A DNA stretch of 64,000 bases, taken from assembly GCF_003286085.1 (NCBI RefSeq), contig NW_020825288.1, positions 17,546,001-17,610,000 on the forward strand, read 5' to 3'. The first letter of the stretch is position 1. Each line of letters opens with the position of its first letter. Shown one piece after another: positions 1 through 12,575 of the stretch. The notes under the pieces were generated by a model. The model saw only the letters and a program-made list of their open reading frames with translations. It did not search any database and was not told where the DNA came from. The DNA comes from Drosophila persimilis. Lineage: Eukaryota > Arthropoda > Insecta > Diptera > Drosophilidae. Position numbers and translations under genes: made by a program.

Positions 1-3000
1 TATATGCCACAAGTAAATCTAATAGACCTATAGAGTCCACGAAACTTTTTTCCAAGGATAACTCTTATTTATTCCCAAGACGTCCCGATCCCGAAAGAAC
101 CCCTTACCTTTTCGGAAACTTCGACTTTTTACAGTGTAGTAGCAGCCACCGTGTGGTGTGTAGGTTAAAGTTCTTATCGGTTAGGGTCGGAAATACAATG
201 GTCGTTATCTTTGTACAACCCGAGTAATACTTGCTGCCTTGGGCAAAATTACGTGACATTTTTGCCAGCTTAGACACACACACAAAGACAGTCATTTCTC
301 TGTAGAATTCTATTAAGAATCGTACGACGATCGATAATGATGGCAAAAGAGAGAAATAACAGAGAGAAAAAGGGCTGAAAATTTGATCTTTTAATCATGT
401 CAGGGCATTCCCCTTTGGAAAAACCCGCATCAACTTTTATTTCGAGTGTTCTTTATTTTAGAATTTATTCCCGAATTTCACAATTTATGGCTGATGGTAT
501 TTATGGGCCAATTCTTATCGGTGGCTAAAAGGTATAGCCCTGCGTATACATAAGTATATCCCCGTGACCTTGTCCATTGATATGGGTCTTTTGGTTTAGC
601 AACTATTCGAGTTTTTGCGTACACGTGTGGCGCTCTCCAGACATTCGCTCAGACTCGCATTGAAATGAGCCCCAAGCCTCGACTGGGGAGAGTTCCATTG
701 ATAAAGTGAGAGATAAGATGAGGAAATCTCTCTCGAGAGATGATTATAGTGGCGGGGGAGCAGCCCCCAGGGTCTATAGATATGACTAAAAATCGTAGAG
801 GTAAGCGACACTCAGCGAAAGAGGCGAAGCCCGTTCGCTTTAAAAAAGTTCCCATAAGCGAAAGGAAACATGGCACTCGCGTTTTCCGCTTTTATACGCA
901 GTAGATCTTCAGAGAATTACTATTGAATATTCCCATTATGAGGCTTGTTCTTTGGGGGCATTAACGATCCAGTAATGGTGGCATTCTTCAATCTGTATCT
1001 TTGCTGCCCCATAAACGATTCATAAGACTAATGAGATCTGCCCCCCACGACACCTGCCTTTGTTTGACAAACCATCAATCAAGGTCGTGTTGCATCAAAA
1101 TATTGACACTTGTAACGCTTTGTGGCATCAATTAGTCTCCGCTTAGGCGATCGCTTTACTTGACCGCAAAAAGCCGACGCTATAAAACAAGAAAAACGAG
1201 TAAGTAAAAGAGATAAATGGATTTTTTGATCCTTCTTTCTAGGCTTCAAAGCAGCGACGGCGGCGGGCGGTGGCGGTCTCCAGTGAAAGCAAAAGAAAGT
1301 GCCCAAAGAGAAAGAAAGACAGAACCAAGCAAAGGAAGCAAATGGAAAGGAAAGGAGAGTAGACCTGACCCGATCCGATCCGACCCGGTTTAGGCCGGGA
1401 CTTACTGTCGGCCGCTTCGTGTGGCTAAAAAGGTTCGCCAAAAGTCATTAATAAAGCCTCCTCGTCGTCGTCTGCGGCGGCGGAGATATTTCTGATGACA
1501 CCTGAACTGACAGCACGGCACGAAGGACGGATCCCAGAGCCGGCGATCACTTGAGCATCGTGTGGCGTAGTATAGTACTCTTGTGGCAGCCACAAGGAGG
1601 CGAGAGCAAGTGTGGCGCATATTAATCATGTGCTCGTCAAACCAAAAGTCTGCAGTTGCAGCAGTCCTCTGTCCTCTGTCGGGGATTGTGTTGTGCCACC
1701 AACAAAGCTGAAGTATCTATGTATATGTTTGCGGGCTCTGTATCTGTGGCTTTGGCCTCAAGTATCCTGTTGTGTGCTCGATGCAACGTTTTGCGGTCTG
1801 CAGGCCGCAGAGAGGGGTTGCAGGTATGCCTTAATAACAGTTCATTTGTGTCATCCGAATGGTTTCTTCCCTTCAATTAATGCATTTTCAATTCACAATC
1901 GAACGTACGTACTCTCTCTCTCTGTCTCTCTCCCTCTCTCCCTGTCTCTTTCTCCACCATATAATCAATTTGACATCTGAACTTTTTTTACACAGAAACA
2001 CACACCGCACTCTGCACTTGCCATCTCTTTCCCGCACAGCACTTTTGGCCAATAGGCGGCGCCTCAACAAAAGTTCGCGAACCGTAATTAACGGCATTTA
2101 ATTATGGAAATTAGCCAACGAGAGCTTCTTGGGTGAGAAACCAAAGCTCACTCAAAAAAAACTAGACAGAAATATTCAAGTATTTAACTAGAGATGGGAG
2201 TACCAAAGCCGCACGAAAGTCACGAAAATGTACAAGTCACTTCATTTACGATTATCACTGGGCATTAACAAACGCTTATTAGATTTAAGTACTACAAATA
2301 TCCAATAACCCCCTCAGAATTTGGAGCGTGGGTTTTTTCGAAAGAATTTCTTAGGCTTTAAGAGTCAATTTTAACACTTATTTAGGATTCTGATACTTGG
2401 TGATATTCGTATTAGTTTCAATGTCCACTGCCCCGATAAGTCACTCAAGCAGCCGCATATTACTAATACTTCAAAACGATACCATGATATCTTTCAAGTG
2501 GTTTTGTCCATTTTTCTCACTCAATTTTGGCATTCAAGCGATTCTACTACGAGGACTCGTGACATTTTGTGCCTCCTCTCTAATAAATAGCTATAGTCCA
2601 AGGGAATTGTGAATATTTCTTGTACACTTTTGCCTTGCCTCTTCTTTGCAGGTAATTAGATGGGAAAATGCAACGTAATTACAGGCAAATTATTTTTCAA
2701 TTTGCAGAGTCTTTACACCGTTTTTTTTTTTTTGCGCCAACACCTGGCCATGTGAATAGAAAGTTTATCCGTGTGCGCACAAAAAAAGATAGTCTGCTGA
2801 TATCACATATAAAGATAGATATAGGAAGAAGGTAAATCTCGAAGACAGACCGCTAGGTAGATGTGCATATATTTGTACTCCTCGTTGAGACACATTTTGG
2901 GGAAATGATGAAATGGTTTCCGTTCTGTTGCTTTCGACGATTCGGTTTGAGACGTATTCACTGGAAATCGGCATAACGCAGACTGAAAGTGCCGCCTGGT

Positions 3001-6000
3001 GTCGCGGCTAGAAATTATGAGAGAAACTCTGTCTGGCACGCTGGGGCTGGCTAATCAGCACCACAACTGGAGGGGTGCTCATAAAAAATATTTGATTATT
3101 TTCAATTGATAAAGTTTGTTTTGCACGAATTTTGAAAGTAAATCGGACAACAAAAAAGCACCCGTAACTGATAAGAGGCCTAGTAGCAGACAGAACAGCA
3201 GAATGATGGGTAGCCATACATACATATTTACATATATGGCTAAGAGCCTTTAAAGTAGATTATTTTTTTTTTGAATGGAAGCTCTTCAAAAAACTATTAA
3301 ATTTCAACGTTTGTGTCTATCGAAAAACATAATCGATAAAAGCTTCTAGCGGTTGCATTCTCCACTAATTCCAGGTTGGTGTATCGACTAAATGGCTTTC
3401 GCCTGCAACATTTTGTTTTGTTGATTTTCTCTCTCGCAGCAAATGTTGCCAGAGTTGCTGAAAAGTGTGTTGAAGAGCGCGCTGAATGTGATGCCGGTAA
3501 AAACAGCTGTTTTTACGCTCTTTTTCGGTTTTGTTTTCAAGTTTTCTTTCCCACGTCAGCTGCCCCCCTCCCCTCGTACCATACCATAAGCACACACCCC
3601 TTTTGATGGATGGCTGCTGATGGCTGATGGATGGGGGGGGGGGGCGGGCGGCGGTCTGTGAAAAGTGCATCATCCGATAGTACGAGTATTACAAAACGCG
3701 CAATCAAGGCGTGCGAAAGAGTGAGTGAGTGAGAGCGTAAGAGAGACAGGAGAAAGATCTCTCAGAGCAAGAGATGATTCAAGACTTTGATTTTTCAGCG
3801 AAGTTCAACGAAACAATCCCCAAAAATAGCACTTAAACACAAAAAAGCATGACGAAAGGTTGACTTCTGCTTGAGCGAATGAGACGCACAAAGCAAAACA
3901 GCGAAGCGACAAAGCTTTGTGCGTGATTTTTATTTTTGCGCTTTTTTCGTAGATTTGCAATTAGCAAATCTTGCGAGAGAGAGGGAGACAACACCACAGG
4001 TGGACGACATTCAAGATAGAGTTTCTCGTGTGTGTGTGAGGAGGTCACACAGAGAGCGACCTAAAGCACTTCAAGCCCGCAGAGGTCAGAGCGAAATATT
4101 GGGAGCTTTGGGGACAGAAGAGGGATTAAGTGATGGAGAGATCTTTGGTTCAGGCGAGACAGAGAGAGAGAGAGACAGGTGCATGGTTTCTGTTCTTTGT
4201 TGAAACGAGAACCAGAACTAGTTCACTCATTTGCATATTTGCTCAATCCGTTTATGGTTTGAAGGGGAACTAGTTCAAGAGGATCATTTGCATATTCGTA
4301 CGTATATGGATTGCAGCTCTGAACAGCTGTAATTATAATCAAGAGATGGAAAGAAAGCCCGATTGGAGGATAGACACAACAGATACCCTCTACCAGAGCG
4401 ATCGAAAGCTATAAGATATAGTTCAAGAAGTTGCCAGATGGTGATCAAACTTGGCAGAGTAACGACTTAATATATAATCGTAAATTCTGTAAGGTTTGGT
4501 TGGAATATCTTTAGAAATACACTTCTTACGGAAGAATCCTTTCCACCTTTCTAAACTTATGATAAAAACCTATAGTGCCACATTTTAAAGGGTACCATAA
4601 TTAAACCACAAATGCACCATTAAGTGTCGGAAGTTAAATGCGGAATCGCTTAATCATTAAAGAACAAAGAAAATCATCATCTGATGAATCTTAATCGAAA
4701 TGTTTTCAATGATTATGCAACCCAGTCAATGCCGAGTGCATTATATAGATCATAAAGAGTAAATATATAAATATACATACATAAAATATATGCAAAAATA
4801 TATGTGCATGTATGATTTTGTCTCAAGAACAAATTCAGAAAAATATCAACACAGAACAAATGGCAAATCAAATAAAATAAAAACCGTCATCAGCCGAAAT
4901 GGAAAACATTCGTGACATGTCGTGGAAAAGGCAAACAGCAGAAACAAATTACAGGCCACAGTCGCAGCGCACAGAATAAATCGAGTTGAGAATAACACAC
5001 GAGAGAGTTAGTCATTCTCCAACATCCCCAATCCCCAGTCCCCCTCCTGCTGCTCTCCTTTTTGGCCAAGTATGAATGTTTATGCATATTTAAATTGCAA
5101 TTCGCACAATACAAAAAAAAGGTAACGAAAAAAGCAGACACACGGACAGAATGCGATTAAAAATAAATATTTAAAAGAGCAAATACAACAAATCAGCGCC
5201 AAAATATATGTATTTTTACACACATCCAGACAGACATTCAATGAATATTTATCAGAGAATGATTGCAGGCTATAAAAAACCTTTCCAATCATGAATTCAG
5301 CTCAAAAAGTTCCTTTCAAATCGATACTTTGTTCGACAAACATCGATGCAGATAGCAGTTGTCGATCGATAATTGATTATTATATCGATAACGAGTTTAA
5401 AAGTTATGCAATTAATTGAAGAGTTATCGAATATGATTCGATTTCAGTCAAAAATGATAATGTTCTAAGTCCGATGACATCGATTTTTTCTTGATTTAAA
5501 ATATGAGGGATATCGAATAAGCCAAGAAATTGATGGAAATCAAGCCATCGTGACACTAAAATTCAATATCTATAAGAATATGCCTTGATATTGGAAAAGT
5601 TCACTTTTAGAGCATAATTAAATATCAAATAAGTTCATCTTTTGCCTCATAGGTCAGTTAGCAACATCCAATCTATTCTTTCTACTACGTCTGCTATCTA
5701 TCTGTCTTTCAAGTACCCTTGCATTCACCTCTTATGGTCATGAACTGCACTGTCAATGCACATACATGCATACATAAATAAATCTTTGGTTTATAAATAA
5801 ATTTATAAAATTGAATTTTTTAATTTTGTGCAAAAATCTCTTTCCAATTTTTTCTCTGCTTTAAGTTTGTGCTTTTGTTTTTTACCATTTTCTGTGAATA
5901 TTTTTGTGTTTGTTGTATTTTTTTTGCGCAGTCGAAACGTTTAATGACCTAATTGCCTGGTTGTTGGTGGTGTTGGTGTTTTTTCTGTCGCTGTTTTTGT

Positions 6001-6816
6001 GTGTTTGCATATTAAATAAATGTGAACTATGGATTGGGGACCCCGAAAGAGGGTGAAAGTTGTTGCGTGTGTGGATCGGAAAACGGATAGAGGGACAGAG
6101 GTACCGCAAAGCAAATAGAAAGATACAGATAGCAGGGATGCCCTACAGAGATTGGGGCTACAACTCTTTCATTTTACACAGGTCAAACCACTGATAGAGA
6201 AACAGAGGACTAGCACTGAAGGAACTGCCTGGAGGCGGATATTGCTCATGGGATATGTTCTGAAAGATATTTTCTACATTTCCCATCAATGTATCGATAA
6301 AATAATCTAAAATCTACTTAAACTATGAATTATACTATAGCGTTTGTGTTAATCATTGATGAAGCGTACAAAGCAGACAGAGATATGGAAATTGTAGCGT
6401 TCTTTGGAGGTGCCTGTGTGTGACAAACAGTCATGCTGATGGTTCGTATATCAACAAAGCCAGTCATTGGCTCCATTATCTACAGATAAGCAGGGAAATT
6501 GTGAAAACATTGTCACAGAGAGTGTAGGCACATTTAAATATCGAAAACAACCAAAAAGAGAGAGGATAACAGCAACAAATGGCTGGGTTCTGTGCCTAAA
6601 CAAATCAAATGCCCGTCGACCGACTGGAATAGGTCAAGCACGGAGTTCATTCGCTCTCTTCATTAGCAATGCAAATACTTTTCGGCGACACTGTTCGATA
6701 ACGCACACTCGGACAGAGACACCGGGGAGGGCCCTCTGCAGGTGGTGCCATATCGGACATCGGAGAGCCTTCTAATCAGTCGATTTACAATTACAGCTAC
6801 AATGTTATGGTGTTAC
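1..6816 (-). other. cnc: cnc intron, non-coding in this window
   Basis: This interval lies downstream, on the minus strand, of the CncC first coding exon. That exon ends at a clean phase-0 donor at 6816-6815, so the interval should be intron leading to cnc exons beyond the left edge. I found no reading frame with coding character on either strand. It contains CT/GA-rich tracts near 1908-1952, 3716-3770 and 4150-4180, a poly-G run near 3634-3652, a cluster of CGATA/ATCGAT motifs at 5320-5515, and AT-rich filler. It may contain promoters of shorter Cnc forms, but none can be placed with confidence. Confidence 0.6.
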
Positions 6817-7851
6817 CTCCTCCTCCTCCTCCTCCTTCTCATCCTCCTGCTCGACGACGACTTCCACTTCGTTGCCAAAGGTGGCACTGCCAAAGGGTTC
6901 ATCGGTGGTCAATCCCTCGACTTCGCAGGCATTGGCCACTCCTCCCACATCCTCCTCGTCGGCGTCCTCGCCGAACAGACGACCCAGATAGAGATCCTCC
7001 TCAGTGTCATCGTTATCCGGTCCGAATTGCTCCGCCGTGTGACTGCCCAGATTGCCGGGATGCGGTGTGCTGTCATTCAGGGCCGTGGCTACCTCGCGGT
7101 GCGTTCCACTGGCGGCAAAGCCGTGCAGCAGGGCGGCCAGGCTGAGGTCCAGACTGGAGCTGTTCGGCGCCTGCTGCTGGCCATCTTTCAGGGGCAGATT
7201 CGCATAGGGGCTGGCCTGCGGCAGATCGTTGTAGTCCTGCAGATCGGCCAGGTTCTGCTCCCAAATCGAGCGCTGCTCCTGCAGCAGATGCGGCGACAGG
7301 AAGATGTCCAGCTCCGGGGCGGCATGGTGCCGCATTGAGTGATTGTTATTGTTGCCGGTGGCCATCGCAGAAGTGTCGATGTGGATCTCTCCCAAGCCAG
7401 AGGCGCTGCCAGAGCCGGTGCCTCCACCCGCCGATGGTGCGCCCGATCCGCCATTGGAATTTCCATTCGCCCCTCCCCCGCCGCTCTGGAGATCCTGGAG
7501 GGCTGCTGTCTGGACGCTGCTGTTGCCGGTCGTATTGTGGAGATTCATTACAAAGGCGCTGCCGTTGAATCTTGTCGGCAGCTTGTACTCGCCTCCGCCA
7601 CCCACTCCATGGTCGTCGAAGGGCAGCAGATCCTCAATCCGGGGCATCATCTTGCGGTTGGCATACGGATTCTGGTTCATGTCGATGCGATGCACCGAGC
7701 GCAGCATCTCCAGCTCCCATCCATCCCCGTGGGCCAGCTCCAGCTGCGAGTCCCAGCGGTTGAGCAGATAGTCCGGATTATACTGCAACAGGCTAAGGGC
7801 CAAGGCCAGCTGGAGCATCCGCATGGCGTGTGATTTTTTATTTGAGATCAT
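6817..7851 (-). CDS. cnc: cap-n-collar, first coding exon of the long CncC isoform (partial gene)
   Basis: CncC is the fly counterpart of vertebrate Nrf1/Nrf2, a CNC-bZIP activator that pairs with small Maf protein and is restrained by Keap1. The exon encodes residues 1-345 from an ATG at 7851 to a phase-0 donor (GAG|GTAACA) at 6817. Visible parts: an Nrf1-like hydrophobic N-terminus (LQLALALSLL, residues about 13-22); the conserved block RSVHRIDMNQNPYANRKM (51-68); glycine/asparagine-rich linkers; the conserved LDIFLSPHLLQEQ (181-193); and an acidic stretch around LYLGRLFGEDAD followed by NACEVEGLTTDEPFG. The exon ends in a glutamate run. The DLG and ETGE Keap1 motifs and the bZIP region are not here and should lie left of the window. 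The match is by recognition of the melanogaster protein, with high confidence. Lack of an in-window partner exon marks this as the 5' part of a long gene. Confidence 0.93.
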
Positions 7852-10800
7852 TTTAATGAGGTTTCTGTTTTGTTTTTACCCTGAGGTTACAAATGCTCCG
7901 CGGATGCTTGGATGCGTGGGTGGTACGCGAGGTCTCCTCCACTTTTCAGCCCCCCGGCCAGACAACAGCTCGATGGCTGCGTCGTCCGGGATGGACAGCC
8001 GTTCAATGACGCTTCCCCTCTGCCTGCCTCCGCTGCACGCTGATTTCTTTTTTTGCCACACGTCCAGAGAAATCTCTGCGCAAAATTAGCAGAACAGAAC
8101 AGAACAGAGCAGAAAATATATTCTTTTCCGATCTGTGATTGCCTGAATCGCAATAATATCTGTGCGTGCCTCCTCTTTAATTGATGGCTGTCCTCGTGTT
8201 TGTTCTGTAAGTAGCCACAAAAATAAAATGGAGTTAGTAAAAGCATAACAAATGGTTAAATATAAATAAATACATATATGTATGTACATGGTCGATGCAA
8301 TTTGAATTTTCAATGAGAAATGCTTTTGTTTCGAGTGGCAGATCGGCCTTTGTCACGTTTGATGCGAATGGAAATTGGCGACTGTTCTGCGGTTATGAGG
8401 AAATGATGCGAAGAAAGTATTGGTTTCCGTGTATGGGTGATAGAATATCTACTATCTCCGTCTCTCATTCTCATTCTCTAGAGTTTTAGCTTGCGAATTC
8501 TATTGGTTAGAGTGAGATGTTTATTTGGTGTTGAAATTGGACTGCTTGCACTTGAAAGAAAGCGCACTGCTTGTTAGAGGATTCACGTGGTAAGAGTGAG
8601 AGGTGAATAGTACTTTCTTTTGACAGAAAGTAAACTGCTTGAAGCAACAGTTATGGCTACTTCCGTTGAAGCATAAAATAGCACTAATACCAAGAACGAA
8701 GCTTGAGGTTAGGAAAAGAACGAACACATGGAAGATCCCTGGAAGTCTAGAAGCGTTAATCGTGTTGTTTTTCTCTTCGAATGCACTCTCTTTTCCTTAA
8801 ACTACGCATTTAATATGCCCATGCGTTGTCCTTGTGTGTGTGTCTCTTGCCTTTTATGTCCTCTATTAACTCCCACAACAAAATCAAGCGCAAAATCCAA
8901 AAAGGAATGACCCAGACCTCAGACACAGACACACACACGCACACACAGACAACCACCCGCCGGTGAACTTGAACTTGTTCAAGGTCTCTAGCGCGAAATG
9001 TTGCGCACTGCTGCTGCTGCCAGCCGCCAAGTGAAACACCCAATTCAAGGACGGACACAAAACACGCAGATAAAACAACAACAACAAAGAGCACACACCG
9101 AAAAATATGCCAACAATTCGTTAGAAGATATGAACTTTCTTTGTTTTAAGCAATTCGCAAAAAGGGAATCTTCACGGGGGTTGGGGAATGGGGTGGAAAA
9201 AAAGAAAATTAAACTTTGATTAGCGCAGAAAGACGCAAAACCAATAAAGACAATAAACACGAGGTGGGGCATATATGATATGATGGAATGTTTTTCTGAG
9301 GAATTGCAGACTTTTGCAAATGGCCCACCTTTCATGAATGCCCCCTGAACAAGCAGTTCTGTTCTCAATGAATTCAATACAAATACACAAATGCAAGTGT
9401 GCGAGAGTGGTGAGTGGGTGTGGGTGTGGGTGTGTGTGTGGGAGGGAGAGTGCACTCACCTTTTCTGTGCGGCAGAAATTTTTTTTGGCCCTGCCAAAAG
9501 GAGAAGATGCGCCGCTGCTGCCGATCTACAGCGGTAAAAGCTGCGACGCAGTAAATACTGTAGGTGATGCTGTAGCTCTTTCCTCCTCTGCTCTTGTTGC
9601 TGCGTCTGTTGAATGTTGAATGCAATGATGTGTGGCTGCTGCGGTTTACCGTTGCGGGGCACACAACCGCCGTTAGTCTTTTCACTCACTCTCCCGCTGT
9701 CTTTTTTCGGTTTTTGTTGCTTTTAATTTTTTTATATTTCACTTTCTTTTGCGTTTTATCGTTCAATTAATCAATACAATTTTATTTTTTGTAATTTCTG
9801 CAAGGCACAAAATATTAACACAAATACATTGATATTCCACACTGATTGAAAGAATAACACGTGTACGTCCTTGAACTTGGCCAAATTAGCTTTCTCTCTC
9901 TCACTTCGTGTGTTTCACACTCTAATTGATTTGCATTTACTTTCCATTATATATTTATAACAATTTGCGTTGTCTTTTCAATTTACAGCAAAAGCCGCCC
10001 TCTGCTTCTTCTTTCAGTCTGGCAGCACGCACTTTACCTCTGCCTCTCTGCATTTACATGCTTGTGCGTATGTGTGTTGAGAATGCGTGTCAGGCGGCTG
10101 GTGAAATCGTCAAAGTTTTGCTTTGTTTTGCCGTTTTTGTTGTCTAATATTATTAAGTGTGTTTTTTTTTGCCAGCATATTTGTTGTTTATTTCTTTGTT
10201 TGCTTTTATCGCTCGTTTCTTTGGTGCTTCGTCTGACTCACACAAGAACACACAAACACACACATGCATTTGACAACTGCTGTTTTTTTTTCTTGTCCAT
10301 GCTCTCGCGTTTTGCTTTAAGCACACACACACACATATGTACACAGGCACAGTCGAATGTGCTGCGACACACACATTTATTAATGCATTTAATTAAATGC
10401 AAAATAATTGAATTTTTTATGTAGAATCAAAGCTTACACGCACACACAAAGCTCACACGTAAAGAGAAAATGTACGGGTACGAGAATTTCGAAACTTCGA
10501 GAAGAGGAGAGCGACAGTACAACAAAATAACAGCAGCGCCGCTAGCCCGGTCCAGCCTTTGCTTTGCACTTTGTATTAACAAATTATTTATCAAAGTGCT
10601 TTTTCGTGCATTCGCCTGGAGGTTGCAGCATGTCAGCTGAGCGTTGGGAGAGAGATAGTAGAGAGAGAGAGAGGCGGGCAGTTTGCTGAATAACTGTTGT
10701 TGCTAGCCTGTTGGTCGCCCACCACACCACCCACCACCCCAATGAGTTGCACTTATTTTGTGGGGCATGCAACATAACTATTTCAGCAGCCGAAACATGA

Positions 10801-12290
10801 AACGATTCCAGTAGTTCTCCATTTGTTATTAACGAAAAACAACACACACACACACACAGAGAGAGAGAGCACACTTGCCGCCTGTACTTCGCACTTTTAC
10901 GCGTATTTCTTTCACTTGCAAAATTATTGCCGCATCCGCTTTATCAGCTCGTTCGCGTAACCTACGTGTTTCGTGGTTTTCTTTGAGAAAACGTGTTTGT
11001 TTTGTCACTCTTTTAGTGTGTTTGATTTGTTTTTTGCAATTTTCACCACGACGACGCGTCCGTCAGCGCGGATTTTGATATTTTGATTAAATTCACCATT
11101 CACCGCAGCTTTCGAGAGTCGCAACGTATTTATGGAGTATGGGCTTTTGTTTACCCTCTTTCCCTTAATTGATGTACAAATTATATTTTTCAGCTGCTGT
11201 GAACAATGACTTTTTCTCTTATTGATAATTTTTTGACCCTATTCAGATGGCTTTAAAATTTAAAACATATTTTTGCATACCTACTAAATATACAAAAAGT
11301 TAACAGAATGGCCATCGGAGTCAACACTTCATCACTCCTCTTTTGCTACCCAGCTCGCTGCCTTATTTAACGCAGGGAAATCGCTGAGGAAAAAGAGGTA
11401 TGGACAACAGGCAACACGGCCCAGAAAATGTCACGAGACCAACGTAAAGTCCACCCCATTAGCTTAATATACTTTGTTATATTGGTGTATTGTTCGTTAA
11501 AAGCACGCCGAGGTGAGGTTCGACCGAGCCTTGCAATTTTCTTTAGCTGTTTTTGCCTGTTGTTCATACCTTTCCATGGTCTAGCGGTTCGATCAAACTA
11601 AAGAAAGCTTTTTTCCGCTCTCCCGTCTTATTTTTGCGTTGCATGTTTGAGCTAGTGGTTCGAGAGAAGAAGAGTGGAAAGAGCTTTGGGGGAGCTTTTT
11701 GGAAATAGTTGCTATGTCGATTGGGCGGCTAAAGTCTATCGTTTATTGAATATATAAATAATATATGGCGCATTATTCTATATGGGGAAGGGTTTGTTTA
11801 TTAATTTATTCGCCTATATACAAAAAAAATTTATTAGAATTTAGTGATTGTTGTTCGAATTCATTCATTATGTGTAGCTAAAAAAGCATACACGTAACAT
11901 TGGCGCCACCTATGTAATTAAATGTAGTTATGGCGTAAAAGTACATGTTTGGGACATGTGGCCAATAAAATTCGTGTAAAATTTCCATTTAAAGGCGTGT
12001 GCCGCCCAAAAAATATATATAATACATAAAATATAATGAGCCGAAATTTGTCCACATAAAAATTGCAATATTGAGATGGTCAGTGGCCATACGTACTTTA
12101 ATATAATTGGGAATACCTTTGCCTAACATTATTGGATGACAATCAAACTTGATTAATCCATGGATAATATTGTAATAAAGCTGTGTTTCATATTCACCAA
12201 ATTAATTAAGATTGATTATTCAGATTTCAGATCTCGTATCTTTTAGCGCTGTCGACATTTGTGCCTGTAATTATTGGGGGCGTGGCTTAC
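7852..12290 (-). other. cnc upstream or intronic DNA with candidate 5'UTR sequence
   Basis: There is no coding exon on either strand. A possible 3' splice site (AAAACAG) lies about 14 bases before the CncC ATG on the minus strand, so the CncC leader may be spliced. CA/TG microsatellites lie at 8921-8950, 9418-9442, 10321-10336 and 10842-10869. A block at about 10880-11090 looks like a fly 5' leader on the minus strand and is listed separately. Confidence 0.45.
10870..11090 (-). promoter_or_regulatory. Candidate 5' leader/promoter of a cnc transcript
   Basis: On the minus strand this block begins with a GC-richer stretch (CGCGCTGACGGACGCG) and then reads through A-rich, CA-rich sequence typical of fly 5' leaders (GTGAAAATTGCAAAAAAC, GTGAAAGAAATACGCG). 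It ends near GGCGGCAAGTG, which could be a weak donor, and is flanked by a (CA)n(GA)n tract that could bind GAGA factor. No ATG-led frame is present. It lies about 3 kb upstream of the CncC ATG, so a spliced leader is plausible. This is a compositional judgement only; a start site cannot be fixed. Confidence 0.3.
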
Positions 12291-12575
12291 CAGAGTCGTG
12301 AATTGGAATTCCCCTCGCCAGGTGAGGTTCCGGGTGGACTGTACCACAGGTGTGGGCGGGGTCTCCAGTGAGGGAGTAGAGGGCGTAGAGGCCACCGTGG
12401 GTTTAATCAATTTTGCCATCTTCGAAGGCGGTCCGATGGGCACTCGGACGGTGACCTTCTTCTTGGGATTGGGATCCATGAGGATGGGCTCCAGCAGGGT
12501 CTGCGGATAGTAATCATCGATGTCCCTCGCTGGGGAGAGGGACTGTAGTCGGGGTAGGTCCTCCAGGTCGATCAT
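12291..12575 (-). CDS. Candidate alternative first coding exon, probably of cnc
   Basis: A 95-codon frame starts at ATG 12575 (MIDLEDLPRLQSLSP...) and runs to a good donor, CTG|GTAAGC, at 12291 in phase 0. An in-frame TGA four codons upstream shows that the ATG initiates. The interval is clearly GC-richer than the AT-rich DNA on both sides and uses coding-like codons. The product is rich in proline, serine, threonine and lysine (PNPKKKVTVRVPIGPPSK; STPSTPSLETPPTP). A possible upstream acceptor (TTTTTAG at 12625) suggests a spliced leader. The only compatible downstream gene on this strand is cnc, whose CncC first exon also ends in phase 0, so the two could share the next exon. The start MIDLEDLP loosely resembles human NRF2 (MMDLELPP). 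I do not recognise it as a named isoform, and its splice partner is outside the window. Confidence 0.55.

Noticed and set aside
1079..1629. Minus-strand frames of 120 and 75 codons
   Set aside because: Arginine/serine-rich translations with no supporting features; composition fits non-coding GC-rich patches.
6742..7833. Several plus-strand frames of 112-198 codons
   Set aside because: Antisense shadows of the cnc first exon; residue patterns follow its reverse complement.
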